Shown here: in pieces, positions 8,396 to 19,962 of the stretch
Position numbering within the stretch: position 1 is the first letter of the stretch
Layout: each line of letters opens with the position of its first letter
Source: Acetobacteraceae bacterium
GTDB taxonomy: Bacteria; Pseudomonadota; Alphaproteobacteria; Acetobacterales; Acetobacteraceae
NCBI GenBank assembly: GCA_019750465.1
Contig: JAIEOP010000254.1
Coordinates: forward strand, 1-45,907
Direction of reading: 5' to 3'
Length of the DNA stretch: 45,907 nt
Made by a program: the position numbers and the translations under genes
The notes under the pieces: model-generated
Seen by the model: only the letters and a program-made list of their open reading frames with translations
Databases searched by the model: none
What the model was told of the DNA's origin: nothing

Positions 8396-8750
8396 TGCAG
8401 AAGGGCCGTGCGCGACCGGTTCGTCTGCCTACTGGTCAGGGTTACAGGACCTGGAAAAAATATATTTCGAGATTATTCTTGAAAGAACAGCCTCTCGACC
8501 TCGGATGCCAGGTGATTTTCCAAACTCCACCGACTGAGTCCGAGCGGACACTGATTCCTTGATGGTCAGGTCGCTCGACGCCGAATGCAGGTCCTCGTTC
8601 CAGGCTTCCCACGACGCCAATGCCGCGTTCGACCGCTCGGCGTGCCGCTCGGCGAGGCGGATGCCGGAAGGCCTCGCGTTCGACTCACGCCTGAAGCCGC
8701 GTCGGCTGGACCGGCGCGGCGTGGCAGGACCGCGGAACCCGAGCCGCGCC

Positions 8751-8778
8751 TTCCCACCCCTCCTGCTCTGCGCTAAAG
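8751..8778 (+). promoter_or_regulatory. Possible sigma-70 promoter for tRNA-Leu
   Basis: TTCCCA (8751-8756), 16 bp, CTAAAG (8773-8778). The position, about 31 bp before the tRNA, is right for a tRNA promoter, but both hexamers are weak matches. Confidence 0.3.
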
Positions 8779-8809
8779 CGCCCGCTTCACGGCTGCGGCG
8801 GCGCGGTCC

Positions 8810-8894
8810 GCGGGCGTGGTGGAACTGGCAGACACGCCGGATTTAGGTTCCGGTGGCGCAAGCCGTGGGGGTTCGAATCCCTCCGCCCGCACCA
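8810..8894 (+). tRNA. tRNA-Leu (anticodon UAG)
   Basis: 85 nt including an encoded CCA. The acceptor arms GCGGGCG and CGCCCGC pair perfectly. The anticodon loop reads ATTTAGG, giving anticodon TAG. The long class II variable arm (TGGCGCAAGCCG) and the T-arm with GGTTCGAATCC are present. It lies 41 bp upstream of the trigger factor start, so the two may share a transcript. Confidence 0.95.
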
Positions 8895-8935
8895 CTGCCG
8901 CCGGTATCTCTCTGAATTGGAACGGACTGACGACG

Positions 8936-10285
8936 ATGCAGGTGACCGAGGTCGCGAACGAAGGGCTCAAGCGGGCCTACCAGGTGGTCGTTCCCGCCGG
9001 GGACATCGCGGCCGAGCGCTCGAAGCGCCTGGATGAGCTCGGCCGCACGCTTCGCCTGCCCGGGTTCCGCCCCGGCAAGGTGCCGCCCAAGGTGGTCGCC
9101 AGCCGCTATGGCCAGGCCGTCATGGGGGAGGTGCTGGAGCAGTCCGTGAACAGCGCGACCCAGCAGGTGGTCACCGACCGCGGCCTGCGCCCGGCGCAGC
9201 AGCCCAAGGTCGAGCTGGTCGCCTTCGCCGATGGCACCGACCTTGAATTCAAGGTCGAGCTGGAAGTGCTGCCCGAGGTGCCGATGCCCGATTTCGCCGC
9301 CATCACGGTGGAGCGCCTGAAGGCCGAGCCAAGCGAGCAGCAGATCGCCAAGGCGCTCGACTCGATCGCCCAGCGCAACCGCAAGCTGGAGGACATCGAG
9401 GAGATCCGCGGCGCCCGCCGGGGCGAGGTCGTGGTCTGCGACTTCACCGGCCGCCTGGTCGGCGAGGATGGCACCCCCGATGCCGAGCCCTTCCCGGGCG
9501 GCTCCGCCACCGACATGCCGATCGAGGTGGGGGGCGAGGGCTTCATCCCCGGCTTCACCGAGCAGCTGGAGGGCATCGCCCCGGGCGAAACTCGCACCCT
9601 TTCTGTGAGCTTCCCCGAGGCCTATGGCGCCAAGGACCTGGCCGGCAAGGCGGCGCAGTTCGAGGTGACCGCCAAGGCGCTGAAGCACCCGGTCACGCCG
9701 GCAGTGGACGACGATCTGGCCAAGTCGGTCGGCTTCGAATCGCTCGACGCGCTCAGGGGCATGGTGCGCGACCAGCTGCAGCGCGAATACGACAGCCTGG
9801 CGCGGCTGAAGGTCAAGCGCGCGCTGCTCGACGCCCTGGCCGAGCGTGCCGTCTTCCCTGTGCCGGAGGGCATGGTGGAGGCGGAGTTCGGCCAGATCTG
9901 GCAGCGCGTGGAGGCCGACCTGAAGGCCGGGCGGCTGGACGAGGACGACAAGGGCAAGGACGAGGCAACCCTGAAGGCGGACTACCGGGCGATCTCGGAG
10001 CGCCGGATCCGCCTCGGCCTGCTGCTGTCGGAGATCGGCCGGACCAACAACATCACCGTCACCGCCGAGGAGCTGGGCCAGGCGATGCGCCGCGAAGCCG
10101 CCCGCTATCCGGGGCAGGAGGGGGCGGTGATGGAGTTCTTCCGCAAGAACCCGCAGGCCGCCGACAACCTTCGCTCGCCGATCTTCGAGGAGAAGGTGGT
10201 GGATTTCATGCTGGAACTGGCTAAGGTCACCGACCGAACCATCCCGGTCGAGGAGCTGACCCGCCAGGACGAGGCGAAGCCCTGA
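8936..10285 (+). CDS. tig: Trigger factor (ribosome-associated chaperone, peptidyl-prolyl isomerase)
   Basis: 449 residues starting [15 protein letters not shown]. An earlier in-frame ATG (8816) lies inside the tRNA and is rejected. The N-terminal ribosome-binding domain carries the trigger-factor signature [12 protein letters not shown] (residues about 44-55). The FKBP-type PPIase domain lies near 150-245 ([13 protein letters not shown], then [15 protein letters not shown]). A helical C-terminal chaperone domain follows. Length is normal for an alphaproteobacterial trigger factor. It binds nascent chains at the ribosome exit in the cytoplasm. It precedes clpP, clpX and lon, the classic tig-clpP-clpX-lon arrangement. 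No strong Shine-Dalgarno sequence is seen; GGAAC occurs about 15 bp upstream. Confidence 0.96.
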   Translation: MQVTEVANEGLKRAYQVVVPAGDIAAERSKRLDELGRTLRLPGFRPGKVPPKVVASRYGQAVMGEVLEQSVNSATQQVVTDRGLRPAQQPKVELVAFADGTDLEFKVELEVLPEVPMPDFAAITVERLKAEPSEQQIAKALDSIAQRNRKLEDIEEIRGARRGEVVVCDFTGRLVGEDGTPDAEPFPGGSATDMPIEVGGEGFIPGFTEQLEGIAPGETRTLSVSFPEAYGAKDLAGKAAQFEVTAKALKHPVTPAVDDDLAKSVGFESLDALRGMVRDQLQREYDSLARLKVKRALLDALAERAVFPVPEGMVEAEFGQIWQRVEADLKAGRLDEDDKGKDEATLKADYRAISERRIRLGLLLSEIGRTNNITVTAEELGQAMRREAARYPGQEGAVMEFFRKNPQAADNLRSPIFEEKVVDFMLELAKVTDRTIPVEELTRQDEAKP

Positions 10286-10348
10286 CCCGAAGGCCCAGGG
10301 GCCGACCGTCCCGGTTGCGGATCGGGGCGCCTCCGCCATCCGGCGACC

Positions 10349-10377
10349 CTTCCGGGCCGGGGTGAGTTGCCCCACAT
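10349..10377 (+). promoter_or_regulatory. Weak sigma-32-like element upstream of clpP
   Basis: CTTCCGG (10349-10355), 14 bp, CCCCACAT (10370-10377). The spacing equals that of the much better lon element, and clpP is a heat-shock gene in many proteobacteria. Each half has mismatches to CTTGAAA and CCCCATNT. Confidence 0.25.
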
Positions 10378-10484
10378 TGATAGGAGGCGCGGCAGAATGG
10401 CCGGCCCGTCCAGCTGGGGCCGTCTCCGCCCGGCGGGCCGCTCCGGCCGGCCCTGCTTCGCCGCAGCGAGTGAAAGGCATGACC

Positions 10485-11132
10485 ATGCGGGACCGTGACC
10501 CGGTCGAGATCTACAACAACACCCTTGTTCCCATGGTCGTCGAGCAGACGGCCCGCGGGGAACGGGCCTTCGACATCTATTCGCGCCTGCTGAAGGAGCG
10601 GATCATCTTCCTCACAGGACCGATCTTCGACCAGGTCGCATCGCTGGTCTCGGCCCAGCTGCTGTTCCTCGAAAGCGAGAACCCGAACAAGGATATCGCC
10701 TTCTATATCAACAGCCCCGGCGGCGTAGTGACGGCGGGGCTCGCGATGTACGACACCATGCAGTACATCCGCAGCCCGGTGAGCACGGTCTGCATCGGCA
10801 TCGCCGCCTCGGCGGGCAGCCTGCTGCTGACGGCGGGTGCCAAGGGCAAGCGGTTCGCCCTGCCGAACAGCCAGGTGATGATCCACCAGCCCTCGGGCGG
10901 CGCCCAGGGCCAGGCCAGCGACATCGCCATCCAGGCGCGCGAGATCCTGAAGACGCGCGAGCGCCTGAACCAGATCTACGTGCACCATACCGGCCAGCCG
11001 CTGGCGGAAATCGAGGCGAAGATGGAGCGCGACACCTACATGACGGCACTGGAAGCCAAGGAATTCGGCCTGGTCGATGAAGTGGTGAACCAGCGGCCGC
11101 TGGCGCCGGGCGCCGAAGGCGGCAAGAGCTGA
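10485..11132 (+). CDS. clpP: ATP-dependent Clp protease proteolytic subunit ClpP
   Basis: 215 residues starting [20 protein letters not shown]. This ATG is preferred over the one 6 bp upstream because AAAGG ends 7 bp before it. The serine-protease triad is visible: Ser109 in GIAASAGS, His134 in VMIHQPSGG, Asp183 in ERDTY. Further family segments include FYINSPGG near 73-80. The protein forms a double heptameric barrel fed by ClpX or ClpA. The first residues after Met may be removed as a short propeptide (the mature enzyme typically begins near NTLVPMVVE), which I cannot confirm. It lies between tig and clpX; clpX starts 184 bp downstream and may have its own promoter. Confidence 0.97.
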   Translation: MRDRDPVEIYNNTLVPMVVEQTARGERAFDIYSRLLKERIIFLTGPIFDQVASLVSAQLLFLESENPNKDIAFYINSPGGVVTAGLAMYDTMQYIRSPVSTVCIGIAASAGSLLLTAGAKGKRFALPNSQVMIHQPSGGAQGQASDIAIQAREILKTRERLNQIYVHHTGQPLAEIEAKMERDTYMTALEAKEFGLVDEVVNQRPLAPGAEGGKS

Positions 11133-11230
11133 GACCGAATCCGCGCCGGCGTCCGGCCTGTCCCTTGGGGCGGGTGGGCCGCCACGGCGGCGTGACGCCG
11201 ACCTCGTTGCCCGGTGCCCGGCCCGCATGC

Positions 11231-11258
11231 TTCCCCCCCGATGACAAGGGGGCTACAG
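11231..11258 (+). promoter_or_regulatory. Possible promoter of clpX
   Basis: A CTACAG element (11253-11258, within GGCTACAGTCCC) lies 58 bp before the clpX start. It has a poor -35 (TTCCCC at 11231-11236, 16-bp spacer). The same CTACAGT string occurs upstream of the HU gene and dnaE. Confidence 0.25.
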
Positions 11259-11316
11259 TCCCGTTGGACGCCCCTTGCGGCCTGGAGTCCGGCCGGGCAG
11301 GGGGCGAGGAGTGCCC

Positions 11317-12573
11317 ATGAGCAAGTCTGGCGACTCGAAGAATACCCTGTACTGTTCGTTCTGCGGCAAGTCGCAGCACGAGGTCCGCAAGCTCATCGCG
11401 GGGCCGACCGTATTCATCTGCGATGAATGCGTCGAACTGTGCATGGACATCATCCGCGAGGAGCACAAGACGCACCTCGTGAAATCGCGTGATGGCGTTC
11501 CGACGCCCAAGGAGATCTGCAAGGTCCTGGACGATTACGTGATCGGCCAGGATCATGCCAAGCGGGTGCTCTCGGTCGCGGTGCACAACCACTACAAGCG
11601 GCTGGCGCACGGCGCCAAGAACAACGACGTCGAGATCGCCAAGTCGAACATCCTGCTGGTCGGCCCGACCGGGTCGGGCAAGACGCTGCTGGCGCAGACC
11701 CTCGCGCGCATCCTCGACGTGCCCTTCACCATGGCCGACGCCACCACCCTGACGGAGGCCGGCTATGTCGGCGAGGATGTCGAGAACATCATCCTCAAGC
11801 TGCTGCAGTCGGCCGACTACAACGTGGAGCGCGCGCAGCGCGGCATCGTCTACATCGACGAGGTCGACAAGATCAGCCGCAAGTCGGACAATCCCTCCAT
11901 CACCCGCGACGTATCGGGCGAGGGCGTCCAGCAGGCGCTGCTGAAGATCATGGAGGGCACCGTCGCCTCGGTGCCGCCGCAGGGCGGGCGCAAGCACCCG
12001 CAGCAGGAATTCCTGCAGGTCGATACCTCCAACATCCTGTTCATCTGCGGTGGCGCCTTCTCCGGCCTCGAGAAGATCATCGGCGCCCGCGGCAAGGGCT
12101 CCGGGATCGGCTTCGGTGCCGAGGTGCGCGATCCGGAGGAGCGGCGGACCGGCGCCATCCTGCGCGAGGTCGAGCCCGAGGACCTGCTGAAATTCGGCCT
12201 GATCCCGGAGTTCATCGGCCGCCTGCCGGTGGTCGCCACGCTCGACGACCTGGACGAGAAGGCCCTGATCGAAATCCTGAGCCGGCCGAAGAACGCGCTG
12301 GTCAAGCAGTACCAGCGGCTGTTCGAGATGGAAGGCACCAAGCTCACCTTCACCGAGGACGCGCTGAAGTCGGTCGCCACCCGGGCGATCCAGCGCAAGA
12401 CCGGTGCGCGCGGGCTGCGCTCCATCATGGAGCAGATCCTGCTGGCGACCATGTTCGACCTGCCCGGCCTCGATGACGTGGATGAGGTCGTGGTGAATCG
12501 CGAGGTGGCCGAAAGCCGGGCCAGTCCGCTCTACATCTACGGCGAGCGCCCGGCCGAACAGAGCTCGGCTTGA
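11317..12573 (+). CDS. clpX: ATP-dependent Clp protease ATP-binding subunit ClpX
   Basis: 418 residues, with GAGGAG about 7 bp before the ATG. The N-terminal zinc-binding domain has Cys13, Cys16, Cys35 and Cys38. The AAA+ core follows: Walker A GPTGSGKT at 116-123, pore loop GYVG at 149-152, and Walker B ending ID-E-V-D around 180-184. The ClpP-docking IGF loop appears in [10 protein letters not shown], so this unfoldase should work with the ClpP encoded just upstream. A C-terminal alpha/beta subdomain ([11 protein letters not shown]) completes it. Length is typical for the family. Substrate recognition and ATP-driven unfolding take place in the cytoplasm. All key residues are intact. Confidence 0.98.
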   Translation: MSKSGDSKNTLYCSFCGKSQHEVRKLIAGPTVFICDECVELCMDIIREEHKTHLVKSRDGVPTPKEICKVLDDYVIGQDHAKRVLSVAVHNHYKRLAHGAKNNDVEIAKSNILLVGPTGSGKTLLAQTLARILDVPFTMADATTLTEAGYVGEDVENIILKLLQSADYNVERAQRGIVYIDEVDKISRKSDNPSITRDVSGEGVQQALLKIMEGTVASVPPQGGRKHPQQEFLQVDTSNILFICGGAFSGLEKIIGARGKGSGIGFGAEVRDPEERRTGAILREVEPEDLLKFGLIPEFIGRLPVVATLDDLDEKALIEILSRPKNALVKQYQRLFEMEGTKLTFTEDALKSVATRAIQRKTGARGLRSIMEQILLATMFDLPGLDDVDEVVVNREVAESRASPLYIYGERPAEQSSA

Positions 12574-12580
12574 GGCGCGT

Positions 12581-12599
12581 GGCGGAGAAGACCTCCGCC
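12581..12599 (+). terminator. Stem-loop after clpX, weak terminator candidate
   Basis: GGCGGAG (12581-12587) and CTCCGCC (12593-12599) form a perfect 7-bp stem with an AAGAC loop, 7 bp after the clpX stop. There is no T tract directly behind it, so intrinsic termination would be weak. It could instead protect the transcript's 3' end. Confidence 0.35.
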
Positions 12600-12659
12600 T
12601 GAGCCGCAAGCCCGGCGGCCGTTTACCGTTGCGACTCGGCAACCGGTTCGCTCCTGCTC

Positions 12660-12688
12660 CTTGTTGGAGGCGGCGAGGGGCCCCATCT
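12660..12688 (+). promoter_or_regulatory. Sigma-32 (RpoH) heat-shock promoter of lon
   Basis: CTTGTTG (12660-12666), a 14-bp spacer, then CCCCATCT (12681-12688). The -10 matches CCCCATNT at every fixed position, and the -35 keeps the CTTG core. It lies 78 bp upstream of the lon start, and lon is a classical RpoH target. Confidence 0.6.
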
Positions 12689-12765
12689 CCCCTCCATCCC
12701 CGCGGCGCGGCGGGCCATGCCTGATCCGGGTGGCCGGAGCGCCGATCGTCCCTTGAGAGGTCCCC

Positions 12766-15192
<2,427 letters not shown>

Positions 15193-15204
15193 CGCACCGG
15201 GATG

Positions 15205-15228
15205 CGGCGCCCCTGAAAAGGGGCGCCG
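15205..15228 (+). terminator. GAAA-capped hairpin after lon
   Basis: CGGCGCCCCT (15205-15214) and AGGGGCGCCG (15219-15228) form a perfect 10-bp stem closed by a GAAA tetraloop, 12 bp after the lon stop. No T run follows, so it may work as a weak terminator or as an RNA 3'-end stabiliser. Confidence 0.5.
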
Positions 15229-15329
15229 TGCAGGGGGATCTATCCGCCCAGGTCGGCCGCGAACCTTCGGCCGGCTGCCACATTGCTCGGAAAACGGCGG
15301 ATTACCGCCGCGAATCGAACGCGGCGCGA

Positions 15330-15358
15330 TTGACGCGCGGGAACCGCCTTCCCTACAG
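15330..15358 (+). promoter_or_regulatory. Sigma-70-type promoter of the HU gene
   Basis: TTGACG (15330-15335), exactly 17 bp, CTACAG (15353-15358, followed by T). The -35 matches 5 of 6 positions. Transcription would start near 15365, leaving a leader of about 60 nt before the GTG start. Confidence 0.6.
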
Positions 15359-15426
15359 TCGGGGCAGATTGGCACGGCCGGAATCGTCCGAATCGTGCGC
15401 GTTCCTCAGGGATAGGGGGGTTTGGG

Positions 15427-15699
15427 GTGAACAGGCAGGATCTGGTGGCGGTTGTCGCCGAGGCTGGCGATCTTCCGAAGGCAAAGGCGGGCGACGTCCT
15501 CGACGCGGTGTTCGAAGCGATCACCAAGTCGTTGAAGAAGAAGCAGGAAGTGCGCCTGGTCGGCTTCGGCACCTTCTCCACATCCAAGCGCAAGGCCGGC
15601 AAGGGCCGCAATCCGCGCACCGGCGAGGAGATCAAGATCCCCGCCACGACCACGGTACGCTTCAAGGCCGGCAAGGGCCTGAAGGATGCGGTGAACTAG
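15427..15699 (+). CDS. hupB: HU-family DNA-binding protein
   Basis: 90 residues, GTG start preceded by an AGGGGGG run about 6 bp upstream. The full HU fold is visible: helical N-terminus NRQDLVAVVAEAG, the VRLVGFGTF signature at about 43-51, then the beta-arm with GRNPRTGEEIKIPA (Arg-Asn-Pro intercalating tip). HU dimers bend and compact chromosomal DNA. IHF subunits share the fold, but the RNPRTGE arm and the position directly after lon are typical of hupB. The gene has its own likely promoter (15330-15358) and intrinsic terminator (15725-15752). Alternative ATG starts would truncate the conserved N-terminal helix. Confidence 0.95.
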   Translation: MNRQDLVAVVAEAGDLPKAKAGDVLDAVFEAITKSLKKKQEVRLVGFGTFSTSKRKAGKGRNPRTGEEIKIPATTTVRFKAGKGLKDAVN

Positions 15700-15724
15700 G
15701 TATCCCGCGCGGCGGAGCCGAGAC

Positions 15725-15752
15725 GGGGTCGGCCGGCAGGCCGGCCCCTTTT
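15725..15752 (+). terminator. Intrinsic terminator after the HU gene
   Basis: GGGGTCGGCC (15725-15734) pairs with GGCCGGCCCC (15739-15748), a 10-bp stem with one G-T wobble and a GGCA loop, followed by TTTT (15749-15752). It lies 26 bp after the stop codon. Confidence 0.75.
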
Positions 15753-15810
15753 CGCGTTCCCGTGCTGGTTCATGCGGCGCCGGCATGGTAGCGAATCGGC
15801 GTGCCGCCAG

Positions 15811-15882
15811 GGGCGCTTAGCTCAGCGGTAGAGCGCCTGTCTTACACACAGGATGTCGGCGGTTCGAACCCGTCAGCGCCCA
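15811..15882 (+). tRNA. tRNA-Val (anticodon UAC)
   Basis: 72 nt. Acceptor arms GGGCGCT and AGCGCCC pair fully. The D-arm GCTC/GAGC, the anticodon stem CCTGT/ACAGG with loop CTTACAC (anticodon TAC), and the T-arm GGCGG-TTCGAAC-CCGTC are intact. The CCA end is not encoded (TGG follows), unlike the other two tRNAs here, so it must be added enzymatically. Confidence 0.94.
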
Positions 15883-15927
15883 TGGCCCATGCTTCCGGAC
15901 GGTGTGGCGCGCCACGGCGCAGCTTGC

Positions 15928-15956
15928 TTGACAGCCCTGGATGTGGGCCGTATCTG
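15928..15956 (+). promoter_or_regulatory. Sigma-70 promoter of tRNA-Asp
   Basis: TTGACA (15928-15933, perfect -35), 17 bp, TATCTG (15951-15956). The predicted start near 15963 is about 10 nt before the tRNA, as expected for a tRNA promoter. It suggests tRNA-Asp is transcribed separately from tRNA-Val. Confidence 0.7.
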
Positions 15957-15972
15957 CGCCTTCCTGTCGCGA

Positions 15973-16049
<77 letters not shown>

Positions 16050-16340
16050 CGCGGCGATCCGCACGAAGACCCTCCATCGTTCCGCCGCGAGCCGCCGCGG
16101 GTCCGGCAGGCGCCTCTTCTCGTTCCTCTTCCACACACCCAGGTGGATACCCAGCGGCCCGTGCACCCCCTATGGCGGAGCGTGCAGGGCAGCGGTATGG
16201 TCCGCGCGCGCTGCGCTGCGGTATCGAGGGCAAGGGCCCGGGCCACCTCGCTGGGGAATGGTTCGCTGCCGTGCCGCGCCATGTCGATGCGCTGCTCGCC
16301 GCCGGCCCAGCGGATGGGTCAGCGGCTGAACCGGGACTGG

Positions 16341-16715
16341 ATGACGATGACCGAGCCGATGCTCGCCGAGTACTTTCCGATCCTGGTCTTCCTCGGCATC
16401 GCCGGCGCCATCGCGCTCGCCATGGTGGGCGGCAGCCTCCTGCTGGCGCGACAGAAGCCCTATCCGGAGAAGCTCTCGGCCTATGAGTGCGGCTTCGAGC
16501 CCTTCGACGACACGCGCCGGCGCTTCGACGTGCGGTTCTACCTGGTCGCCATCCTGTTCATCATCTTCGACCTGGAGGTGGCCTTCCTGTTCCCCTGGGC
16601 GGTGGCGCTCGGGCAGATCGGCTGGTTCGGCTTCCTGTCCATGATGGGGTTCCTGACCGTGCTGACCTTTGGTTTCGTCTATGAGTGGCGCAAGGGCGCC
16701 CTCGACTGGGAGTGA
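16341..16715 (+). CDS. nuoA: NADH-quinone oxidoreductase subunit A
   Basis: 124 residues from the ATG at 16341; an ATG at 16347 (122 residues) is equally possible, since GGGA at 16333-16336 sits 4 or 10 bp away. Three membrane spans are visible: about 11-33, about 64-86 and about 93-115. Between spans 1 and 2 lies the conserved loop [12 protein letters not shown], whose cysteine is the hallmark of NuoA/ND3 and lines the quinone-site region. The adjacent [21 protein letters not shown] segment is also diagnostic. NuoA belongs to the membrane arm of complex I. It is the first gene of the 14-gene nuo operon. The 291-bp region upstream (16050-16340) holds no gene and no promoter that I can recognise. 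Confidence 0.95.
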   Translation: MTMTEPMLAEYFPILVFLGIAGAIALAMVGGSLLLARQKPYPEKLSAYECGFEPFDDTRRRFDVRFYLVAILFIIFDLEVAFLFPWAVALGQIGWFGFLSMMGFLTVLTFGFVYEWRKGALDWE

Positions 16716-16779
16716 TCCATCGGGGCTTCGTCGCGGCCGGGCGGGGCAGCGTGGCAGCGACGCGGTGCTGGAGAGCAAG

Positions 16780-17373
16780 ATGAGCGCAACGACCGAGACA
16801 CGACTGCCGGCGGGCGCGCCGGGCGGTGGCGCGGCGCTGGCCTGGAACCGGGAGCAGCTTGCACCCGGCCCGGAACAGGACGCCGTCGTGAAGGGCATCA
16901 CCGGCGAGATCGAGGAAAAGGGCTTCGTCGTCGCCAACCTCGACAAGCTGGTGAACTGGGCGCGCACGGGCAGCCTGTGGCCCATGACCTTCGGCCTGGC
17001 CTGCTGCGCCGTGCCGATGATCCACGCCTACATGGCGCGCTACGACCTCGACCGCTTCGGCGTCATCCCGCGCGGGTCGCCGCGGCAGTCGGACGTGATG
17101 ATCGTGGCTGGCACGCTGACCAACAAGATGGCCCCCGCGCTGCGCAAGGTGTACGACCAGATGTCGGAGCCGCGCTGGGTCATCTCCATGGGCAGCTGCG
17201 CCAATGGCGGCGGCTACTACCACTACTCCTACAGCGTGGTGCGTGGCTGCGACCGCATCGTGCCGGTGGATGTCTACGTCCCGGGCTGCCCGCCGACGGC
17301 AGAGGGGCTCGTCTACGGCATCCTGCAGCTGCAGAAGAAGATCCGGCGGACGGGGACCATCCTGCGTGGCTGA
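16780..17373 (+). CDS. nuoB: NADH-quinone oxidoreductase subunit B
   Basis: 197 residues, with GGAGAG about 5 bp before the ATG; a 64-bp gap separates it from nuoA. The four ligands of Fe-S cluster N2 are present: Cys75 and Cys76 ([10 protein letters not shown]), Cys140 (MGSCANGGG) and Cys170 (VPGCPPTAE). N2 passes electrons to quinone at the junction of the hydrophilic and membrane arms. The N-terminal 45 residues form a Gly/Ala/Pro-rich extension, common in alphaproteobacterial and mitochondrial forms. The stop codon overlaps the GTG start of nuoC, indicating coupled translation. Confidence 0.97.
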   Translation: MSATTETRLPAGAPGGGAALAWNREQLAPGPEQDAVVKGITGEIEEKGFVVANLDKLVNWARTGSLWPMTFGLACCAVPMIHAYMARYDLDRFGVIPRGSPRQSDVMIVAGTLTNKMAPALRKVYDQMSEPRWVISMGSCANGGGYYHYSYSVVRGCDRIVPVDVYVPGCPPTAEGLVYGILQLQKKIRRTGTILRG

Positions 17374-18052
17374 CGAGGTGAAGACCGCCGCAGAAGCCGG
17401 CACGCCGGCCGACCCGGCGCGCGCCCGAGCGCTGCGCGCCATGGGCGAGGCGGTCGCCGCTTCGCTGCCGGCCCGCGCAGTGGAGGAGATCCTGCTGGAG
17501 CGCGGCGGACACGAGCTGGTGCTGCGCGTCGCCCGCGGCGCGTTGCTGGACACGATGGTCCTGCTGCGCGCCGACCCGCGCTTCGCCTTCGAGCAGGTCA
17601 TGGACATCTGCGGCGTGGATTGGCCGGAGCGCGCCGAGCGCTTCGACGTGGTCTACAACCTGCTCAGCCTTTCGCTGAACCAGCGCATACGCGTCGTGGT
17701 GCGCACTGATGGCGCTGCGCCGGTGCCTTCGCTGGCCGCGCTCTGGCCCTGCGCCACCTGGTACGAGCGCGAGGCCTGGGACATGTACGGCATCGTCTTC
17801 GAGGGACAGACCGACCTCCGTCGCCTGCTGACCGACTACGGCTTCGAGGGCCACCCGCTGCGCAAGGATTTCCCGCTGACCGGCTATGTCGAGGTGCGCT
17901 ACGACGAGGAGCGCAAGCAGGTGGTCTATGAGCCGGTGACCCTGACGCAGGACTTCCGCAATTTCGATTTCCTCAGCCCGTGGGAGGCGATGACCACGCT
18001 TCCGGGCGACGAGAAGGTCCACATGAACCGCATCGAGGGCCCGGCCCCATGA
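17366..18052 (+). CDS. nuoC: NADH-quinone oxidoreductase subunit C
   Basis: 228 residues from a GTG start that overlaps the nuoB stop by 8 bp, with GGGGA about 10 bp upstream. A later ATG (MGEAVAASL) would give a shorter form but leaves a gap. The NuoC/30-kDa signature is clear: [18 protein letters not shown], then [24 protein letters not shown]. The C-terminus ends [19 protein letters not shown], typical of alphaproteobacterial and mitochondrial forms. It is part of the peripheral connecting module and packs against NuoD. NuoC and NuoD are separate here, not fused as in E. coli. The last codons overlap the nuoD start (ATGA). Confidence 0.95.
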   Translation: MADEVKTAAEAGTPADPARARALRAMGEAVAASLPARAVEEILLERGGHELVLRVARGALLDTMVLLRADPRFAFEQVMDICGVDWPERAERFDVVYNLLSLSLNQRIRVVVRTDGAAPVPSLAALWPCATWYEREAWDMYGIVFEGQTDLRRLLTDYGFEGHPLRKDFPLTGYVEVRYDEERKQVVYEPVTLTQDFRNFDFLSPWEAMTTLPGDEKVHMNRIEGPAP

Positions 18053-19278
18053 GCGAGGCGCCCGCCCTGCCCACGCTGGAAGCCGCCACGACCACCCGCA
18101 CCGTGGAGGTGGACAGCCACACCATCAATTTCGGCCCGCAGCATCCGGCCGCGCACGGCGTGCTGCGCCTCATCCTCGAGATGAACGGGGAGGTGGTGGA
18201 ACGCGCCGACCCGCATATCGGCCTGCTGCACCGCGGCACCGAGAAGCTCATCGAGTACAAGACCTACCTCCAGGCCATGCCCTACATGGACCGGCTGGAC
18301 TACGTCAGCCCGATGTGCATGGAGCACAGCTTCGTCCTCGCGGTGGAGCGCCTGCTCGGCATCGAGAAGGACATCCCTGAGCGCGCGCGCGTGATCCGCA
18401 CCATGTTCGCGGAACTCACGCGGCTGCTGAACCACCTGCTGAACGTGACGACCTACGCGCTCGACTGCGGCGCCATCACGCCGGCGCTCTGGGGCTTCGA
18501 GCAGCGCGAGCACCTGCTGGAATTCTACGAGGCGGCGGGCGGGTCGCACTACCACGTGAACTACTTCCGCGCCGGCGGCGTGGCGAAGGACATCCCCGCC
18601 GGGCTCGACGACCGCATCGCCACCTGGCTGCGGCAATTCCCGAAATTCGTCGACGAGCTCGAGGGCCTGCTGACGGAGAACCGCATTTTCAAGCAGCGCA
18701 CCGTCGATATCGGCGTGATGAGCGCCGAGCAGGCCATGGAGTGGGGCTTCTCCGGCCCCTGCCTGCGCGCGTCGGGCGTACCGTGGGATCTGCGCAAGAG
18801 CCAGCCCTACGAGATCTATGCCGACCTCGACTTCGAGATCCCGGTGGGCCGGCACGGCGACTGCTACGACCGCTACCTGGTGCGCATCCAGGAAATGCGG
18901 CAGAGCGCTCGACTGGTGGAGCAGTGCCTCGCGCGGCTGAAGCCCGGCCCGGTGAAGGTGCCGGACAACAAGATCGCGCCGCCGCACCGGGGCGAGATGA
19001 AGCGCTCCATGGAGGCGCTGATCCACCACTTCAAGCTCTACACCGAGGGCTACCACGTGCCGGCCGGCGCGACCTATACCGTGACCGAGGCGCCGAAGGG
19101 CGAGTTCGGCGTGTACATGGTGGCGGACGGCACCAACCGGCCCTACCGCTGCAAGATCCGCGCGCCGGGCTACGCGCATCTGCAGGCCATGGAGGCGCTC
19201 TCCAAGGGCCACATGCTGGCCGACGCGGTGGCGATCATCGGCAGCCTGGATATCGTCTTCGGGGAGATCGACCGGTGA
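18049..19278 (+). CDS. nuoD: NADH-quinone oxidoreductase subunit D
   Basis: 409 residues, start ATG in a 4-bp ATGA overlap with nuoC. The 49-kDa subunit motifs are present: [15 protein letters not shown] near 24-38, [13 protein letters not shown] near 61-73, and the terminal [11 protein letters not shown]. The His in the GPQHPAAHG loop lines the quinone-binding cavity next to cluster N2. The family descends from the large subunit of NiFe hydrogenases but lacks the metal-binding cysteines, as expected. The stop overlaps the GTG start of nuoE, so translation is probably coupled. Confidence 0.97.
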   Translation: MSEAPALPTLEAATTTRTVEVDSHTINFGPQHPAAHGVLRLILEMNGEVVERADPHIGLLHRGTEKLIEYKTYLQAMPYMDRLDYVSPMCMEHSFVLAVERLLGIEKDIPERARVIRTMFAELTRLLNHLLNVTTYALDCGAITPALWGFEQREHLLEFYEAAGGSHYHVNYFRAGGVAKDIPAGLDDRIATWLRQFPKFVDELEGLLTENRIFKQRTVDIGVMSAEQAMEWGFSGPCLRASGVPWDLRKSQPYEIYADLDFEIPVGRHGDCYDRYLVRIQEMRQSARLVEQCLARLKPGPVKVPDNKIAPPHRGEMKRSMEALIHHFKLYTEGYHVPAGATYTVTEAPKGEFGVYMVADGTNRPYRCKIRAPGYAHLQAMEALSKGHMLADAVAIIGSLDIVFGEIDR

Positions 19279-19958
19279 GCGGCGCGCATACGCCTGGCGG
19301 CCCGAGCATCGGTGGCGGCTGGGCCGGCACCCATGCGGCCGACGAGCAGCATCCCGAACAGCCGACCCACTTCGCCTTCGACGCGGAGAGCGAGGCGAAG
19401 GTCGCCGCCCTCATCAAGCGCTATCCGCCCGGCAAGCAGGCCAGTGCCGTCATCCCGCTGCTCTACGTGGTGCAGCGGCAGATGGGCAGGCAGACCGGCA
19501 GCGCCTGGGTGCCGCGCGTGGCGATGGACGTGGTGGCGGAGCGGCTCGGCATGGCGCCGATCCGGGTCTATGAGGTCGCCACCTTCTACTTCATGTTCAA
19601 CACGCGCCCGATCGGCCGCTACCACCTGCAGGTCTGCGGCACGACGCCCTGCTGGCTGCGCGGCAGCGACGATGTCGCACGCGCCTGCCGCGAGGCGGGC
19701 CACGTGGCCGGCTACGGCCACACGAGCGCGGACGGGATGTTCACCATGACGGAGGTCGAGTGCCTCGGCGGCTGCGTGAACGCGCCGATCCTGCAGGTGG
19801 ACGACGACTACTACGAGGACATGGACTACGACAGCACGGTGCGGCTGATCGACGCGTTGCGCCGCGGCGACCGGCCGGTGCCGGGCAGCATGATCGGGCG
19901 GCAGACCAGCGCCCCGATCGGCGAGCGGACGACGCTCCTGGACGTCCCCGGAGAGTGA
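19275..19958 (+). CDS. nuoE: NADH-quinone oxidoreductase subunit E
   Basis: 227 residues from a GTG in a GTGA overlap with the nuoD stop; GGGGAG lies about 9 bp upstream. The thioredoxin-like [2Fe-2S] domain carries the four ligands of cluster N1a: Cys121, Cys126 (CGTTPC), Cys163 and Cys167 (CLGGC). The N-terminal helical part ([19 protein letters not shown], then [12 protein letters not shown]) matches the 24-kDa family. The first 30 residues are a Gly/His-rich, low-complexity extension. NuoE forms the NADH-dehydrogenase module with NuoF and NuoG. nuoF follows after 4 bp. Confidence 0.96.
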   Translation: MSGAHTPGGPSIGGGWAGTHAADEQHPEQPTHFAFDAESEAKVAALIKRYPPGKQASAVIPLLYVVQRQMGRQTGSAWVPRVAMDVVAERLGMAPIRVYEVATFYFMFNTRPIGRYHLQVCGTTPCWLRGSDDVARACREAGHVAGYGHTSADGMFTMTEVECLGGCVNAPILQVDDDYYEDMDYDSTVRLIDALRRGDRPVPGSMIGRQTSAPIGERTTLLDVPGE

Positions 19959-19962
19959 TGCG

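Larger units (their letters stand above)
8332..8809. other. 478-bp gene-free stretch between the RTX gene and tRNA-Leu
   Basis: No convincing gene is seen. The side nearest the RTX gene holds two inverted repeats around a TATAGT element. An AT-rich patch lies at about 8452-8492, including the 10-bp palindrome AAATATATTT at 8458-8467; this is the least GC-rich spot nearby. The side nearest tRNA-Leu is GC-rich and may hold the tRNA promoter. A 63-codon minus-strand frame (8429-8620) needs a TTG start and has no visible ribosome site. Confidence 0.6.

Noticed and set aside
8429-8620. A 63-codon minus-strand frame in the gene-free stretch
   Set aside because: It needs a TTG start, has no visible ribosome site and no known motif. 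Its amino-acid composition is not absurd, so a gene remnant cannot be fully excluded.
16050-16340. A longer NuoA or a small gene upstream of nuoA
   Set aside because: The frame is open upstream, but the sequence has no membrane or conserved character, and homologues begin near [10 protein letters not shown].
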